This document shows positions 9,219 through 19,247 of a stretch of 43,147 bases of DNA, one piece after another. Where the stretch lies: positions 1 to 43,147 of the forward strand of contig JAFSVI010000030.1 in assembly GCA_017445145.1 (NCBI GenBank). Direction: 5' to 3'. Numbering within the stretch: the stretch's first letter is position 1; each line of letters starts with the position of its first letter. The DNA is from Bacteroidaceae bacterium. Lineage in GTDB: Bacteria > Bacteroidota > Bacteroidia > Bacteroidales > Bacteroidaceae. A model generated the notes under the pieces. That model was given only the letters and a program-made list of their open reading frames with translations. It searched no databases and was not told the origin of the DNA. The translations under genes were made by a program, and so were the position numbers.

Positions 9219-11162
9219 TCAGCGCACCCCGCTGCCGCCACCGCCGCTGTGGCCACCGCCGCCACGGTAGCTCGACGAGCCACCGCCGCCGGAGCTGCGC
9301 GATGAGCCGCCGGAGCCGCCGGATGATGAGGAGTCGTAGTCACGCACCAGGCCCAGCGCGTCGTAGTAGTGCTTGCGTGAGATGTTGATGGAATCGTCCA
9401 GAGCATTGGCAAACGACGTCACGGCCTCCTGCACGGGGCGTGCCAGGTAGCGCTGCGTGATGTCGTCGAGGCTGGCCAAGTCGGGGTTGATGCGCTTCAG
9501 GTCCTTGCCCACCTGCTCGGTGAGGTCGTAGAGCGCGGCAAAGACCATGAACTCCTGCCACAGCGCCACCTCCTGTATGTGGCGCTCGGGCATGAGCGTG
9601 AAGTCGCGCAGGTACTTGAAGAAGCCATACACCTCGTTGATTTCCTCCTGCGGGACGCATTTCTCGTCGGGTTCATAATGGTAGAAGCTGCTGATGAGTC
9701 TGGCATAGGGTCCCATCTGCAGCTGATGTTGCTCCGTCTTGATGTATGTGCGCAGCTCGCTGGGCTGCAGGATGTCGTCGTCGCCGGCGGCATCGTAGAG
9801 CAAGGTGTGGAGCGAGTGTATGAGTGCTGCGTCGTTAAGGGCTGTTCCCGCTTCGCTCGCATAGCGTCGCATCAGCTTTCTCTCAATGGGGGTCAGCAGG
9901 TCGCTGTATTCGTCGGTCTGCATCACCTCCTCGGATTGGCTGTAGCCGGCCGGGTCGGCAACCTCGAATGCCACCTTCTTGCTGCCTGTGGCGGTGTCGA
10001 GAATCAGCTTGAGGCGTCCGGTGTAGAGCATGCGCAGCACGAAAGCCTGGAGCAGCTCCCGTTGGCTGATGACCTGGCAGCGTGTGCCGGTGCCGAAGAG
10101 CCTGAGCGACGCCAGCACGATGAGCTGCGAGCGCACGAGCGAGCTCTTCGCCGGCGGGTCGGTGACGTATGGCAGGTCGCGCTCGCGGCGCTTGAGCTCG
10201 TCGCGGCGCCGCCGCTCGCGGCGGTGCATGGCGAGATAAGCGAGCAGCAGTACGACGGGTGAGCCGCAGCAGCACAGAAGGCCCAGCATAGTGTCGAGGA
10301 TGTCCTCCGCCGTGATGTCGTCGGCGGCGGCCCGCTCCATTTTGCCGGCTCCGGTCAGCGACGCCATCTGTCCGGAGCCGTCGAGCGAGTCTTCGAGGTT
10401 GTAGTCCGAGCCTTCGAATGCCAGCTCCTTGACCTGGCTGAAGGGTTTGTCGGCACGCACCGTGGGGCTGAAAATGCCCTTGGGAAACTCCATCATCACG
10501 ATGATGCCGTCGCCCTGCACTAAGGGTTCCTGGCTGTAGGCCGCCACGCCGCCGGCGGCAAACCTCACTTCGCCATGATATCCAAAGCCCCACACGCGCG
10601 CCGTCTCTGGCGTGAGGCGCAGCGTGTCGATGGGAAACTGGCGGCTGTATGTCATCACATACACCGCTCCGTAGCGTGCCGGAGGCTGCGCCGCCTCGTA
10701 GAAGCTGTGGTTGAAGCCGTCGGCCTCCTCGTAGCTCTTCACGAGGCCGTAGAGATTGTACCTGACGGTGTATTTGTGCGGCCCGCTGGACCCCACGCCC
10801 CAGCACAGCTCCCAGCTGTCGTGCCCGTCGCTTTCCCGCTTGGGGACCACCATGCCGCAGCGTCCAGCCTTGTCCTCGCGGCTGCGGTCCACATCCCACG
10901 GCTGCTCCACGACGTATTCGCGGCCGCTCTCGTCGCTCACGCCAACGAGTTCCACGCTCATATCGTCCATGTTGTGGAACGCGATGTAGCACTCCGTACC
11001 CTCATTGCCGATATCCATGACGCGTACCTCCCTGACGTATGCGTGGCCGTCGGGAAAGAGCATGACGCTGACCTTCACAGTGTCCAGCCGGTGCTGTGCG
11101 TGCAAGGTTGTGGCCGCTGTGAGCCACGCCAGCAACATGGATGTCAGGCGGTGCGGTTTCAA
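9219..11162 (-). CDS. DUF2207-family membrane protein with glycine-rich tail
   Basis: 647 residues if it starts at TTG 11162, which overlaps the cstA stop (TTGA) and gives a basic n-region (MKPHRLTS) before a signal sequence; an ATG at 11138 would give a shorter, uncharged signal. A beta-rich outside domain (about 24-285) is followed by one clear membrane helix (290-311, with CCC), a basic stretch (RRERRRRDELKRRERD), a cytoplasmic helical region and a Gly/Ser-rich C-terminus (GGGGSSSYRGGGGHSGGGG). This is the usual plan of DUF2207 proteins, whose function is unknown. It follows cstA directly in the same operon. Confidence 0.75.
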   Translation of the reverse strand: MKPHRLTSMLLAWLTAATTLHAQHRLDTVKVSVMLFPDGHAYVREVRVMDIGNEGTECYIAFHNMDDMSVELVGVSDESGREYVVEQPWDVDRSREDKAGRCGMVVPKRESDGHDSWELCWGVGSSGPHKYTVRYNLYGLVKSYEEADGFNHSFYEAAQPPARYGAVYVMTYSRQFPIDTLRLTPETARVWGFGYHGEVRFAAGGVAAYSQEPLVQGDGIIVMMEFPKGIFSPTVRADKPFSQVKELAFEGSDYNLEDSLDGSGQMASLTGAGKMERAAADDITAEDILDTMLGLLCCCGSPVVLLLAYLAMHRRERRRRDELKRRERDLPYVTDPPAKSSLVRSQLIVLASLRLFGTGTRCQVISQRELLQAFVLRMLYTGRLKLILDTATGSKKVAFEVADPAGYSQSEEVMQTDEYSDLLTPIERKLMRRYASEAGTALNDAALIHSLHTLLYDAAGDDDILQPSELRTYIKTEQHQLQMGPYARLISSFYHYEPDEKCVPQEEINEVYGFFKYLRDFTLMPERHIQEVALWQEFMVFAALYDLTEQVGKDLKRINPDLASLDDITQRYLARPVQEAVTSFANALDDSINISRKHYYDALGLVRDYDSSSSGGSGGSSRSSGGGGSSSYRGGGGHSGGGGSGVR

Positions 11163-12631
11163 TGTGGCGAGCGTTTGCTATGGAAGAACTTGCCCACGGC
11201 AGCCAGCGTGACCACGGCGGCCACGGCCATCGACGGCCAGTAGGGCAAGCCAAACGTGGTGGGTGAGACGAGCAGGAAGTCCACGACCACCATTGTCATG
11301 AACACTGCCGGCACGAGCGTGAGCCAATAGCACTTACGCTGCTGCGAGAGATAGACGGAGCACACCCACAGCGTCACGGCCGCCATGGCCTGTGTACCCC
11401 ATGCCACAAACTGCCACACGGTGCTGAAGCCCGAGGGGTTACCAATCTGCCAGGCCAACAGGGCTATGCCAACGGCAAGCACCGGCAGACTCAGCAGCAG
11501 GCGCGAGCGCACTGAAGTCTGTTTGAGGTGCAGCGCCTCGGCCAGGATGAGGCGTGCAGTGCGGAAGGAGCTGCCGCCCGTGGTGATGGGTGCCGCCACG
11601 ATGCCCAGCAGCGCGAGCACGGAGCCTATGGCGCCCAGCCATGAGGCGCAGATGATGTTGACCACCGTGGGTGCGTCGAAGTACTGGATGAGGGTGAGCG
11701 CCGTCTGTCCGTCGAAGGCAGCCACCACGTCGGGCGTGCACACCTCGCGCCAGCCGTCGTTGAAGAAGAAGTAGTTGGAGATGGTGGCCCATACCAGGGC
11801 CACGATGCCTTCGGTGATCATGGCGCCGTAGAAGATGGGGCGGCCCTGGCGCTCGCTCGTCATGCAACGCGCCATCATGGGCGACTGTGTGGCATGGAAG
11901 CCGCTCACCGCTCCGCAGGCGATGGTGACGAAGAGGGCGGGGAAGATGCTGTGCTCCAGACCGAAACGCTCGGCACCCCAGTTGTGGAGGCCATCCCACA
12001 CCTCGGGCAGCACGGGGTGCTTCCACACCAGCACCGCTCCCAGCGCCACCACCATGAACAGCATGGAGATGGCGAAGATGGGGTATATGCGGCCAATGAC
12101 CTTGTCTATAGGCATCAGGGTGGTGGCAACGTAGTAGGCGAAGATGATGAACACCCACATCATCTTGTCGCCCCAGATGCCGGCGAGGATGATGGCGGGG
12201 CAATAGACGAAGAAGGCGCCAACGAGCATCATCAGCATCATGGTGAACACCACCATGGCCCGGCGCGCGCCCTCGCCGAGGTAGATGCCCGTGAGCTCGG
12301 CCTGGCCACTGCCGTCGTGGCGCATGGAGAGCATGCCGCTGATATAGTCGTGGACGGCACCGGCGAAGATGCAGCCCAGCACAATCCACAGGTAGGCGGC
12401 AGGGCCGAACCACGCGCCCATGATGGCGCCGAAGATGGGTCCTGTGCCGGCGATGTTGAGGAACTGGATCATGAATATGCGCCATGGTGGCAACACGACA
12501 TAGTCGATGCCGTCGGCATGACGTTGCACGGGCGTGGGGCGGTCGTCGGCGCCGAATACGCGTTCGGCCACGCGGCCGTAGAGCATGTAGCCTATGATGA
12601 GCGCTACGATGCTGATGGTGAATGAGATCAT
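11159..12631 (-). CDS. cstA: CstA-family carbon starvation transporter, short form
   Basis: 490 residues, nearly all hydrophobic, with about twelve or more membrane spans. Family motifs are visible: QFLNIAGTGPIFGAIMGAWF near the N-terminus, AGAVHDYISGMLSMRHDG and HATQSPMMARC. E. coli CstA is about 700 residues; the shorter form is usual in Bacteroidetes. CstA-type proteins import peptides and/or pyruvate in other bacteria; the substrate here is not shown. It begins 30 bases after the exonuclease III stop and its last codons overlap the start of the DUF2207 gene. Confidence 0.9.
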   Translation of the reverse strand: MISFTISIVALIIGYMLYGRVAERVFGADDRPTPVQRHADGIDYVVLPPWRIFMIQFLNIAGTGPIFGAIMGAWFGPAAYLWIVLGCIFAGAVHDYISGMLSMRHDGSGQAELTGIYLGEGARRAMVVFTMMLMMLVGAFFVYCPAIILAGIWGDKMMWVFIIFAYYVATTLMPIDKVIGRIYPIFAISMLFMVVALGAVLVWKHPVLPEVWDGLHNWGAERFGLEHSIFPALFVTIACGAVSGFHATQSPMMARCMTSERQGRPIFYGAMITEGIVALVWATISNYFFFNDGWREVCTPDVVAAFDGQTALTLIQYFDAPTVVNIICASWLGAIGSVLALLGIVAAPITTGGSSFRTARLILAEALHLKQTSVRSRLLLSLPVLAVGIALLAWQIGNPSGFSTVWQFVAWGTQAMAAVTLWVCSVYLSQQRKCYWLTLVPAVFMTMVVVDFLLVSPTTFGLPYWPSMAVAAVVTLAAVGKFFHSKRSPH

Positions 12632-12661
12632 AGTGTTTCTGACTTTTGTGTCTGTTGTGTC

Positions 12662-13417
12662 CTACATGTTGATGTCGAGCGCCACGGGGCAGTGGTCGGA
12701 ACCGAGGATGTCGGTGTGGATGCGGGCGTCGGCCACGAGGGGCATGAGCCGCTCGGAGACCAGCCAGTAGTCGATGCGCCAGCCAGCGTTCTTCTCGCGC
12801 GAGCGGAAGCGGTAGCTCCACCACGAATAGACCTCGCCCACGCCGGGGTTGAGGCGCCGCCAGGTGTCGGCAAAGCCAGCATCGAGCAGGGTGCTGAACT
12901 TGCCGCGCTCCTCGTCGGTGAAGCCGGCGTTGCGGCGGTTGGTCTTGGGGTTCTTGAGGTCTATCTCCTCGTGGGCCACGTTCATGTCGCCGCAGATGAG
13001 CACCGGCTTGCGGGCGTCGAGCCCTGCTACGTATGCGCGGAAGGCGTCGTCCCACTCCATGCGGTAATCGAGGCGCCGCAGCTCGTCCTGCGAGTTGGGG
13101 GTATATACGGTGACGACGTAGAAGGTGGGATATTCCAGCGTGATGACGCGCCCCTCGTGGTCGTGGGCGTCGATGCCCATGCCGAGGACCACGTTCTCGG
13201 GTTTGTGGCGTGTGAAGATGGCCGTGCCGGAGTAGCCGGCCTTGTCGGCGTAGTTCCAGTAGCTGTCATAGCCCTCAAAGGCCATGTCTGTCTGTCCGGC
13301 GCGGAGCTTTGTTTCCTGCAGGCAGAAGAAGTCGGCGTCGAGGTTGGCAAAGACGTCGCGGAAGCCTTTGCCGTCGCAGGCTCTGAGGCCGTTGACATTC
13401 CATGATACGAAGCGCAT
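12662..13417 (-). CDS. xth: Exodeoxyribonuclease III (AP endonuclease)
   Basis: 251 residues from ATG 13417 ([13 protein letters not shown]). The complete EEP motif set is present: WNVNGLR, LQETK (Glu35), [12 protein letters not shown] (Asp145 region), WRIDYWLVS and SDHCPV (His242). The size fits the ExoA/Xth group that cuts at abasic sites and removes 3' blocking groups in base-excision repair. A much longer frame upstream is the antisense or shifted image of the symporter gene. It lies 92 bases after the bile-acid/Na+ symporter-family gene; that gap holds no clear promoter, only imperfect copies of a GGTATTC-like motif, so it may be part of the longer transcript. Confidence 0.93.
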   Translation of the reverse strand: MRFVSWNVNGLRACDGKGFRDVFANLDADFFCLQETKLRAGQTDMAFEGYDSYWNYADKAGYSGTAIFTRHKPENVVLGMGIDAHDHEGRVITLEYPTFYVVTVYTPNSQDELRRLDYRMEWDDAFRAYVAGLDARKPVLICGDMNVAHEEIDLKNPKTNRRNAGFTDEERGKFSTLLDAGFADTWRRLNPGVGEVYSWWSYRFRSREKNAGWRIDYWLVSERLMPLVADARIHTDILGSDHCPVALDINM

Positions 13418-13509
13418 GATGTGTGTGGGGGGTGATGGGTGGATATCGGGGTAAAGGGTGTTGCGGTATTCCTGGGTAACGGTATTCTGTGGTGTTGCCG
13501 TATTCCAGG

Positions 13510-14496
13510 TTAAGCCGTGTCGTGCGGTTTTGTTCTTTGCTGCCACAGCTCGTAGCTGTTGATGATGTTCTGCCATAGCACGTAGCATCCGGCGCCAATG
13601 CTTGCCAGTGGCGAGAGATAGACGTAGGCTATCCAGATGGCGAGGCCGGTGTTCTTCTGGAACATGGCTTGCCCGCAGCATATCGTGGCTTGGCAGCGGT
13701 GGCCAATGGCGCGGCCTATGCGGAACTGCACCACGGCTGTAGCGAGGGCCGCAGCGGCGATGGCCAGCGTGAGGGCGTGTGTGGCTGTGGTGGTGACGAT
13801 GTTGCGCACGGTGATGCCCGAGGTGATGGCCAGCGACACGCCCCAGAGGTAGAAGCCCAGGTCGGAGGTGCCCATGAGCCAGCGGTAGAGTGGGCGCACC
13901 CAGTGGCGCACCACGGCTCCGAGCAGCAGCGGCAGCAGCAGCACGGTGGCCAGTCGGCGCAGTATGGCCAGGAATGCCCCGAGGAAGGTGGCCCCGGCAT
14001 GAGGCTCCAGCATGGGGAACACGACGGGGATGAGCAGCGCCGCCGCCAGCGACGAGAGCAGCACGAAGGTGGTCATCTGTGTGAGGTCGCCGCCGAGTTT
14101 GGCCGTCACCACCGGCGATGCCGAGGCACATGGTGCTATGATGCAGACGAGCACCGCCTCGAGGACGAGGATGGTGTTGCGGGCGCTGCCGTCGGCACCC
14201 TTGGTGGCGATGATGTAGTAGGTGAGCGCGGTGATGGCTGCCACGGCGAGCAGCTGCATGCCGATGATGGCGGCGTGCCAGCGGCGCAGGCGCATGAGGT
14301 GGAAATCGACCTTGGCAAAGGTGACGAAGAGCGTGAGGAAGATGCTCACCGGCAGCAGCGCCTCGCACAGCGGCCCGAGCACGGCCGCGGCGGATGCCAG
14401 CGCCGTCACCCGCGCGAAGAGCAGATATATCACCGTCCCCGTGGCAATGGCCACCGGCAGTGTCCAGTTCTTGATGAAGGCGATGCAGCGTCTCAC
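13510..14496 (-). CDS. Bile acid:Na+ symporter-family (BASS) transporter
   Basis: 328 residues if read from GTG 14496, which overlaps the stop of the ABC transporter (GTGA); the frame has no nearer ATG that keeps the first helix. About nine or ten membrane helices are visible. Typical BASS-family features include the FVTFAKVDF loop, [17 protein letters not shown] in the middle (the conserved polar crossing region) and [13 protein letters not shown] near the C-terminus. The family moves organic anions with sodium (bile acids, pantoate, pyruvate); the substrate is unknown. A GTG start with a 4-base overlap suggests translational coupling to the exporter upstream. Confidence 0.8.
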   Translation of the reverse strand: MRRCIAFIKNWTLPVAIATGTVIYLLFARVTALASAAAVLGPLCEALLPVSIFLTLFVTFAKVDFHLMRLRRWHAAIIGMQLLAVAAITALTYYIIATKGADGSARNTILVLEAVLVCIIAPCASASPVVTAKLGGDLTQMTTFVLLSSLAAALLIPVVFPMLEPHAGATFLGAFLAILRRLATVLLLPLLLGAVVRHWVRPLYRWLMGTSDLGFYLWGVSLAITSGITVRNIVTTTATHALTLAIAAAALATAVVQFRIGRAIGHRCQATICCGQAMFQKNTGLAIWIAYVYLSPLASIGAGCYVLWQNIINSYELWQQRTKPHDTA

Positions 14497-16160
14497 TTGC
14501 TGATGCGGTTGAGGGTGACGACCTGTGTGCAGTGTGCCACCACGGCGGGTCGGTGGGTGATGAATATGAGTGTGGGCCTGACGGCGAGTGAGGCGTGGTG
14601 GTTCAGAAGGTTGCTGATGAGGTTGGCCTCGGTCTGCTGGTCGAGGGCGCTCGTGGCCTCGTCGAGGAGTAGTATGTTGCCGCGGCGCAGCAGCGCGCGG
14701 GCTACGGCGATGCGCTGTGCCTGGCCCTCGGAAAGGCCCGCGCCCCCCTCGCCGATGACGGTGTCGAGGCCGTCGGGCAGCGCCTCGACAAAGTCGGCAC
14801 ACGCCATGCTCAGTGCCTGGCGCAGGTCGTCGTCGGTGGCCTCGGGGTTGCCCATGAGCAGGTTCCAGCGTATGGTGCCGCTGAAGAGGCTGTTGCCCTG
14901 AGGCACATAGACGATGTTGCAGCGTGTGCGGGCGCTGACGGGTGTGGTGCGGCTGCCGTCGGCAGCATACATCACCACGCGTCCGCTGTCGGGGCGCAGC
15001 AGCGCCAGTATGAGGCGTATGAGTGTGGTCTTGCCGGCACCCGTCTCGCCGAGTATGGCTGTGCTGGAGCCTGGCGGGCAGTCGAGGTTGAGGCCGTCGA
15101 GTATGCGCCGGCTGTGGGCGTCGTAGGCGTAGCTCACGTCCTCGATGCGCACCCCGGCGCCGCCGTCGAAGCGTATGGGCGCGCCGTCGTCCTCTTGCGG
15201 CATGGCCTCGAGCTCCATGAGGCGCTCGGCGGCCGTGAAGCTCCCTATGATGGCGGGTATGAAGCGTGTCATCTCGCGGAACGGGCCTTGTATCTGCCCG
15301 CAGAGCTGCATGAAGGCCGTCATCATGCCGAAGGAGATGGCGCCCTGGTTGAGGTGGTACACGCTCCAGAGGAAGGTGAAGAGATACGCCCCTCCGAAGC
15401 CGATGTTGAGCACGAGGTTCGATGTCGAGGAGAAGAGCGTGCGCTGGCGCACTTGCTGTCGCAGCTGTGTCTGCTGCCGTGCCAGGGTGTCCGACATGGT
15501 TTCCACGCGCTCGAGCGTCTTCAGCACGAGGCGGTGCTGTATGCTCTCCTGCAGTGTCGATTGTATGAGGCTGTCGGTCTGGCGCACCTGTCGGGTGATG
15601 GCTCGCATGCGCTTGATGTAGATGCGGCTCAGCCCCACGAACACCGGCATGATGAGCACCACGGCCACAGCCAGTATGTCGTCCATGGAATAGAGGAAGA
15701 AGAAGGCCGCTATGAGCCTGACGCTCACCGCCAGCGCCTGCGGCACGGTGTCGGTCATGATGCTCACCACGGTGTTGGCGTCGCTCACCAGGCGGTTGAT
15801 GACGTCGCCGCTGTGGCGCGCCTCGCGGCCGTGCCACTCGCTGCGCAGCAGGTGCTCGAAGAAGTGGCGCTGCATGCGGTTCTGCGCCTCCACGCCCAAG
15901 AGGGCGGCAATCCACCGCCCGAGGTATCCGAGCGCCATCTGTGCCACCATGATGGCAATGAGCAGCACAGCGGCGTGGGTCAGCTGTCCCTGGGTTGTCC
16001 CCGTGGCGATGTCTATGGCGCGCTTGGTGGCCCAGATGAAGGTGAAGTCCAGCCCCACGCGCACCACGCCGCTCATCATGTTGATGAACGACTGCAGCCG
16101 CACCTGCCAGAGTATGCGTCCGAACCATCGGATTATGGACGTTGTCGTTGTCATGGGCAT
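14493..16160 (-). CDS. ABC exporter, fused membrane and ATPase domains
   Basis: 555 residues. A six-helix type I exporter domain (about 20-310) is followed by the nucleotide-binding domain. Walker A is GETGAGKT (371-378), the Q loop is in [12 protein letters not shown], the signature is LSEGQ (476-480, Glu in place of the usual second Gly), Walker B is [11 protein letters not shown] (496 onward) and the H-loop His is at 536 (FITHR). The half-transporter should dimerise, and no second ABC gene is adjacent, so a homodimer is likely. The substrate is unknown: a lipid, peptide or drug are all possible. It starts 3 bases after the NAD kinase stop; a second ATG two codons later (16154) is an equally good start. 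Confidence 0.85.
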   Translation of the reverse strand: MPMTTTTSIIRWFGRILWQVRLQSFINMMSGVVRVGLDFTFIWATKRAIDIATGTTQGQLTHAAVLLIAIMVAQMALGYLGRWIAALLGVEAQNRMQRHFFEHLLRSEWHGREARHSGDVINRLVSDANTVVSIMTDTVPQALAVSVRLIAAFFFLYSMDDILAVAVVLIMPVFVGLSRIYIKRMRAITRQVRQTDSLIQSTLQESIQHRLVLKTLERVETMSDTLARQQTQLRQQVRQRTLFSSTSNLVLNIGFGGAYLFTFLWSVYHLNQGAISFGMMTAFMQLCGQIQGPFREMTRFIPAIIGSFTAAERLMELEAMPQEDDGAPIRFDGGAGVRIEDVSYAYDAHSRRILDGLNLDCPPGSSTAILGETGAGKTTLIRLILALLRPDSGRVVMYAADGSRTTPVSARTRCNIVYVPQGNSLFSGTIRWNLLMGNPEATDDDLRQALSMACADFVEALPDGLDTVIGEGGAGLSEGQAQRIAVARALLRRGNILLLDEATSALDQQTEANLISNLLNHHASLAVRPTLIFITHRPAVVAHCTQVVTLNRISK

Positions 16161-16163
16161 GTG

Positions 16164-17039
16164 TCAGTCGCGTATGTCCTGTCCCCACATGAGTTTGGTG
16201 CGTATGGTGCGGAAGAAGCTCTGCCCCGGGCGCTTCACCACGCGTATGCTGTACGGGGCGCGCTTGATGGTGAGCACGGTGTCCTCGGAACACTTCTCGC
16301 TGCGGCCGTCGAGCGAGACGAGGAAGCGGTGGTTGCGCGAACTCACGCGCAGTGTGACCACGGCATCGTCGGTGAGCGTCACGGGGCGCACCGTCAGCGA
16401 GTGTGGCGCCACGGGCACGAGGCCCAGCGTGCGGCTCCCGGGCTGCATGATGGGTCCCCCCACGCTGAGGGCGTAGCCCGTGGAGCCGGTGGGGGTGTTG
16501 ATGATGAGTCCGTCGGCCTGGTAGGTGGTGAGGTATTCGCCATTGATTTCCACGCGTATGCTCACCATGGCCGACACGTCGCGCTTGAGCACCGCCACCT
16601 CGTTCAAGGCGTAGGGGTAGCCCTCGGGCATGCCGCGGTCGTAGGTGAGCTGCAGCACACAACGCTCCTCCGTCTGGCAGCGCCCGGCCAAGAGGTCGTC
16701 GATGGCAGCGGCCAGCTCGTCGGGGGTGAAGTCGGCCAGGAAGCCTAAGCGCCCTATGTTGACGCCCAGGATGGGTATGCCCCGGCACCCCACGAGGCGC
16801 GCCGTCTCGAGGAAAGTGCCGTCGCCGCCGATGGATAGTGCCACATCGGCCTTGAAGGCATCGCCGCTGATGGCTTCCACGCCCTGCGGGATGTGTATGT
16901 GGAGGTCGTCGCTGAGGAACCTGAGGAAGGGCTCGTCGATGAGCAGCCGCGCCTCGCGCCCGTCGAGCATCGACATCACCTTCTCCACCGCCGCCGCCTT
17001 CTTGGCCTGGTAAATGTTGCCGAAAATGGCAAAGGTCAT
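16164..17039 (-). CDS. nadK: NAD kinase
   Basis: 291 residues from ATG 17039; a TTG three codons upstream is the only alternative. Phosphorylates NAD to NADP in the cytoplasm. The diagnostic GGDGT (71-75, in SIGGDGTFLETA), the Asn-Glu pair in ALNEVAVLKRD (146-147) and the nucleotide-binding TPTGSTGYALSVGGP (182 onward) are all present. It is the first gene of the minus-strand run and is divergent from pdxJ. A TACCTTTG promoter element lies at 17075-17082. Confidence 0.95.
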   Translation of the reverse strand: MTFAIFGNIYQAKKAAAVEKVMSMLDGREARLLIDEPFLRFLSDDLHIHIPQGVEAISGDAFKADVALSIGGDGTFLETARLVGCRGIPILGVNIGRLGFLADFTPDELAAAIDDLLAGRCQTEERCVLQLTYDRGMPEGYPYALNEVAVLKRDVSAMVSIRVEINGEYLTTYQADGLIINTPTGSTGYALSVGGPIMQPGSRTLGLVPVAPHSLTVRPVTLTDDAVVTLRVSSRNHRFLVSLDGRSEKCSEDTVLTIKRAPYSIRVVKRPGQSFFRTIRTKLMWGQDIRD

Positions 17040-17074
17040 TGCGTCCAATTATATAACTTATACGTATGTGGGCG

Positions 17075-17082
17075 CAAAGGTA
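17075..17082 (-). promoter_or_regulatory. -7 promoter element for nadK
   Basis: TACCTTTG on the minus strand matches TAnnTTTG, 35 bases before the ATG at 17039. No good TTTG is found 19-20 bases upstream. The 215-base divergent gap with pdxJ is clearly AT-richer than the genes. Confidence 0.55.
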
Positions 17083-17200
17083 GTCATTTTCGGCCTAAGA
17101 GGGCGTATGAGCTGCCACTTTTTTGCTCGTTGCGTCACTTTTATTGCCGTTTTTACATATCTTTAAGACATTTTGCGCACTGCATGTCGGCGGAAGTAGC

Positions 17201-17208
17201 TATCTTTG
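17201..17208 (+). promoter_or_regulatory. -7 promoter element for pdxJ
   Basis: TATCTTTG matches TAnnTTTG, with the pdxJ ATG 46 bases downstream. A TTTTG at 17171-17175 is 25 bases upstream, which is too far for a regular -33 element, so only the -7 half is convincing. Confidence 0.5.
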
Positions 17209-17254
17209 CACTTGCTAAACCCATGTCTTACGCATTAACACCACCTTTCTATCG

Positions 17255-17968
17255 ATGACAAGACTTAGCGTGAACATCAACAAGATTGCCACACTGCGCA
17301 ACGCGCGGGGCGGCAACAACCCCGACGTGCTGCGCGTGGCGCAGGATTGCGAGCGCTTTGGCGCGCAGGGCATCACCGTGCATCCGCGCCCCGACGAGCG
17401 CCACATCCGCCGCCAGGACGTGCGCGACCTCAAGCCGCTCATCACCACGGAGTTCAACATAGAGGGCAACCCCGAACCCCAATTCGTGGACCTCGTGCTC
17501 GCCACGCGCCCCACGCAGGTCACCCTCGTGCCCGACAGCCACGAGCAGCTGACATCCAACCACGGCTGGGACACCCGTGCCAACCTGGCCTTCCTCACCG
17601 ACGTGTCGGCGCGTTTCCATGAGGCCGGCATCCGCGTGAGCATCTTCATCGACGCCGACGAGCAGATGGCCGACTACGCCCGCCGCGCCGGGGCCGACCG
17701 CGTGGAGCTATACACCGAGCCTTACGCTGCCGCCTACGCCGCCGACCGCGAGACGGCCATAGCGCCTTTCGTGCGCACCGCCGAGGCCGTGCGCCAGTTA
17801 GGGTTAGGGCTAAACGCGGGCCATGACCTGAGCCTCCAGAACCTGGCCTATTTCCACGAGCGCATACCGTGGACCGACGAGGTGAGCATAGGCCACGCCC
17901 TCATCTGCGATGCCCTCTACCTGGGCCTCGAGGAGACCATCCGTCGCTATCTCGCACAGCTGCAGTAG
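17255..17968 (+). CDS. pdxJ: Pyridoxine 5'-phosphate synthase
   Basis: 237 residues, the usual PdxJ length. Condenses 1-deoxy-D-xylulose 5-phosphate with 3-amino-2-oxopropyl phosphate in vitamin B6 synthesis. Recognised by [17 protein letters not shown] at the N-terminus, the active-site His43 in [11 protein letters not shown], Glu70 in [27 protein letters not shown] and the C-terminal His in [12 protein letters not shown]. It opens the plus-strand run pdxJ, DJ-1 family, ispD, recG. The DXP substrate also feeds the isoprenoid pathway of ispD, but the link here may be only positional. Confidence 0.96.
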   Translation: MTRLSVNINKIATLRNARGGNNPDVLRVAQDCERFGAQGITVHPRPDERHIRRQDVRDLKPLITTEFNIEGNPEPQFVDLVLATRPTQVTLVPDSHEQLTSNHGWDTRANLAFLTDVSARFHEAGIRVSIFIDADEQMADYARRAGADRVELYTEPYAAAYAADRETAIAPFVRTAEAVRQLGLGLNAGHDLSLQNLAYFHERIPWTDEVSIGHALICDALYLGLEETIRRYLAQLQ

Positions 17969-18008
17969 CCCACTGATGCCGCAACGAATTATACTAATTA
18001 TACGAAGC

Positions 18009-18016
18009 TAATTTTG
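18009..18016 (+). promoter_or_regulatory. -7 promoter element for the DJ-1/ispD/recG run
   Basis: TAATTTTG matches TAnnTTTG, 11 bases before the DJ-1 family ATG at 18028. The 59-base gap after pdxJ is AT-rich, and no -33 match is seen. Confidence 0.4.
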
Positions 18017-18027
18017 CACATATCACT

Positions 18028-18585
18028 ATGGTTTACCTCTTCTTTGCTACCGGTACCGAGGAAATCGAAGCCCTCGCCACCGTTGACATCCTTCGCCGTG
18101 CGGGCATCGATGTCCAGATAGTGTCCATCACCAACGAGCGCACCGTCACCGGCGCCCACGGCATACGTGTCGAGGCCGACACCACCATTGCCCAAGCCAA
18201 CTTCGCCACGGCGCAGATGCTCATCCTGCCCGGAGGACTGCCCGGAGCCACCAACCTGGCCGACTCGGCCACGCTCATCGAGCGCCTTCGCGACCATGCC
18301 TACGTGGGGCGCCCCGTCGCCGCCATTTGTGCCGCACCGCTCGTGCTGGGCCGCCTGGGCCTGCTCGAAGGCCGCCGCGCCACCTGCTACCCGGGCTTCG
18401 AGGGCGAGTTGCGCGGTGCCACCTGCACGGGTGCCCTCGTGGAGCAGGACGGGCAGTTCATCACCGGCAAGGGCCCGGCCGCAGTGTTCGACTTTGCCTA
18501 CGCCATCGTGGAGCGCCTGAAGGATGCTGCCACGGCCGACCAGCTGCGCGCCGGCATGCTGTGGACGGAAGTGCGGCCGTCATGA
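18028..18585 (+). CDS. DJ-1/PfpI-family protein (YajL/ThiJ type)
   Basis: 185 residues, one DJ-1 domain. The nucleophile is Cys101 in [11 protein letters not shown], the family elbow; the conserved Glu is in the N-terminal TGTEEIEA. Other family marks are [12 protein letters not shown] and [11 protein letters not shown]. YajL/DJ-1 relatives are cytoplasmic proteins linked to oxidative and carbonyl stress, including glyoxalase or deglycase activities that are still debated. The stop overlaps the ispD start (ATGA), so translation is probably coupled. Confidence 0.9.
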   Translation: MVYLFFATGTEEIEALATVDILRRAGIDVQIVSITNERTVTGAHGIRVEADTTIAQANFATAQMLILPGGLPGATNLADSATLIERLRDHAYVGRPVAAICAAPLVLGRLGLLEGRRATCYPGFEGELRGATCTGALVEQDGQFITGKGPAAVFDFAYAIVERLKDAATADQLRAGMLWTEVRPS

Positions 18586-19247
18586 AGCGCCATGCCATCA
18601 TCGTTGCCGGCGGCAAGGGTCTGCGCATGGGCGCCGAGATGCCCAAGCAGTTCATCACCGTGGGCCACCGGCCCGTGCTGATGCACACCCTCGAAGCCTT
18701 TGCCGCCGCCATGCCCGGCATAAATCTCGTCCTCGTCTTGCCCGAAGAGCACATACCCTTCTGGCGGGAGCTGTGCGACACCCACGGCTGCCAGCTGGCC
18801 CACACCATCGTGGCCGGCGGCAGCACGCGCTTCCACAGCGTGGCCAGCGGCCTGAAGGCCATTGCCGACACCGAGGGCCTGGTGGCCGTGCACGACGGCG
18901 TGCGCCCCTTCGTGGCCCACGAGGTCATACGCCGTACCTTCGAGGCAGCGGCCGCGAGCGGTGCGGCGCTGCCTGTGGTGCCCGTGGTGGAGACGCTGCG
19001 CGAGCTGCAAGGCTCGTCCTCCGCCACACGCGACCGCTCGCGCTACCGCCTCGTGCAGACGCCCCAGGTGTTCAGCCTCAGCCTCCTGCGCCGCGCCTAC
19101 GAGCAACCCTGGCGCGACACCTTCACCGACGATGCCAGTGTGGTGGAGGCCTTGGGGCATCCCATAGCCCTCGTCGAGGGCAACCGCGAGAACATCAAGA
19201 TTACCACACCCTTCGACCTCACCATAGCCAAGGCACTCCTCGCATAG
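18582..19247 (+). CDS. ispD: 2-C-methyl-D-erythritol 4-phosphate cytidylyltransferase
   Basis: 221 residues from the ATG at 18582 that overlaps the DJ-1 family stop. Transfers CMP to methylerythritol phosphate in the MEP isoprenoid pathway. Signature parts: [12 protein letters not shown] and MPKQF (nucleotide-binding loop), [11 protein letters not shown], and at the end [20 protein letters not shown] followed by IKITTPFDL. Its TAG stop at 19245-19247 overlaps the apparent ATA start of recG. If base 19246 were G instead of A, ispD would gain six residues and stop at 19263-19265. Confidence 0.95.
   Translation: MKRHAIIVAGGKGLRMGAEMPKQFITVGHRPVLMHTLEAFAAAMPGINLVLVLPEEHIPFWRELCDTHGCQLAHTIVAGGSTRFHSVASGLKAIADTEGLVAVHDGVRPFVAHEVIRRTFEAAAASGAALPVVPVVETLRELQGSSSATRDRSRYRLVQTPQVFSLSLLRRAYEQPWRDTFTDDASVVEALGHPIALVEGNRENIKITTPFDLTIAKALLA

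Noticed and set aside
11439-13055. 538-codon minus-strand frame across cstA and xth
   Set aside because: Arg/His/Pro-rich shifted frame of two recognised genes on the same strand; it crosses both genes and has no domain.
15114-16748. 544-codon plus-strand frame opposite the ABC transporter and nadK
   Set aside because: Antisense shadow; both genes on the other strand have full motif sets.
13510-16788. Apparent 1092-residue protein spanning ABC exporter and symporter
   Set aside because: Only the last 328 residues are meaningful; the rest is the shifted frame of the ABC transporter and nadK.
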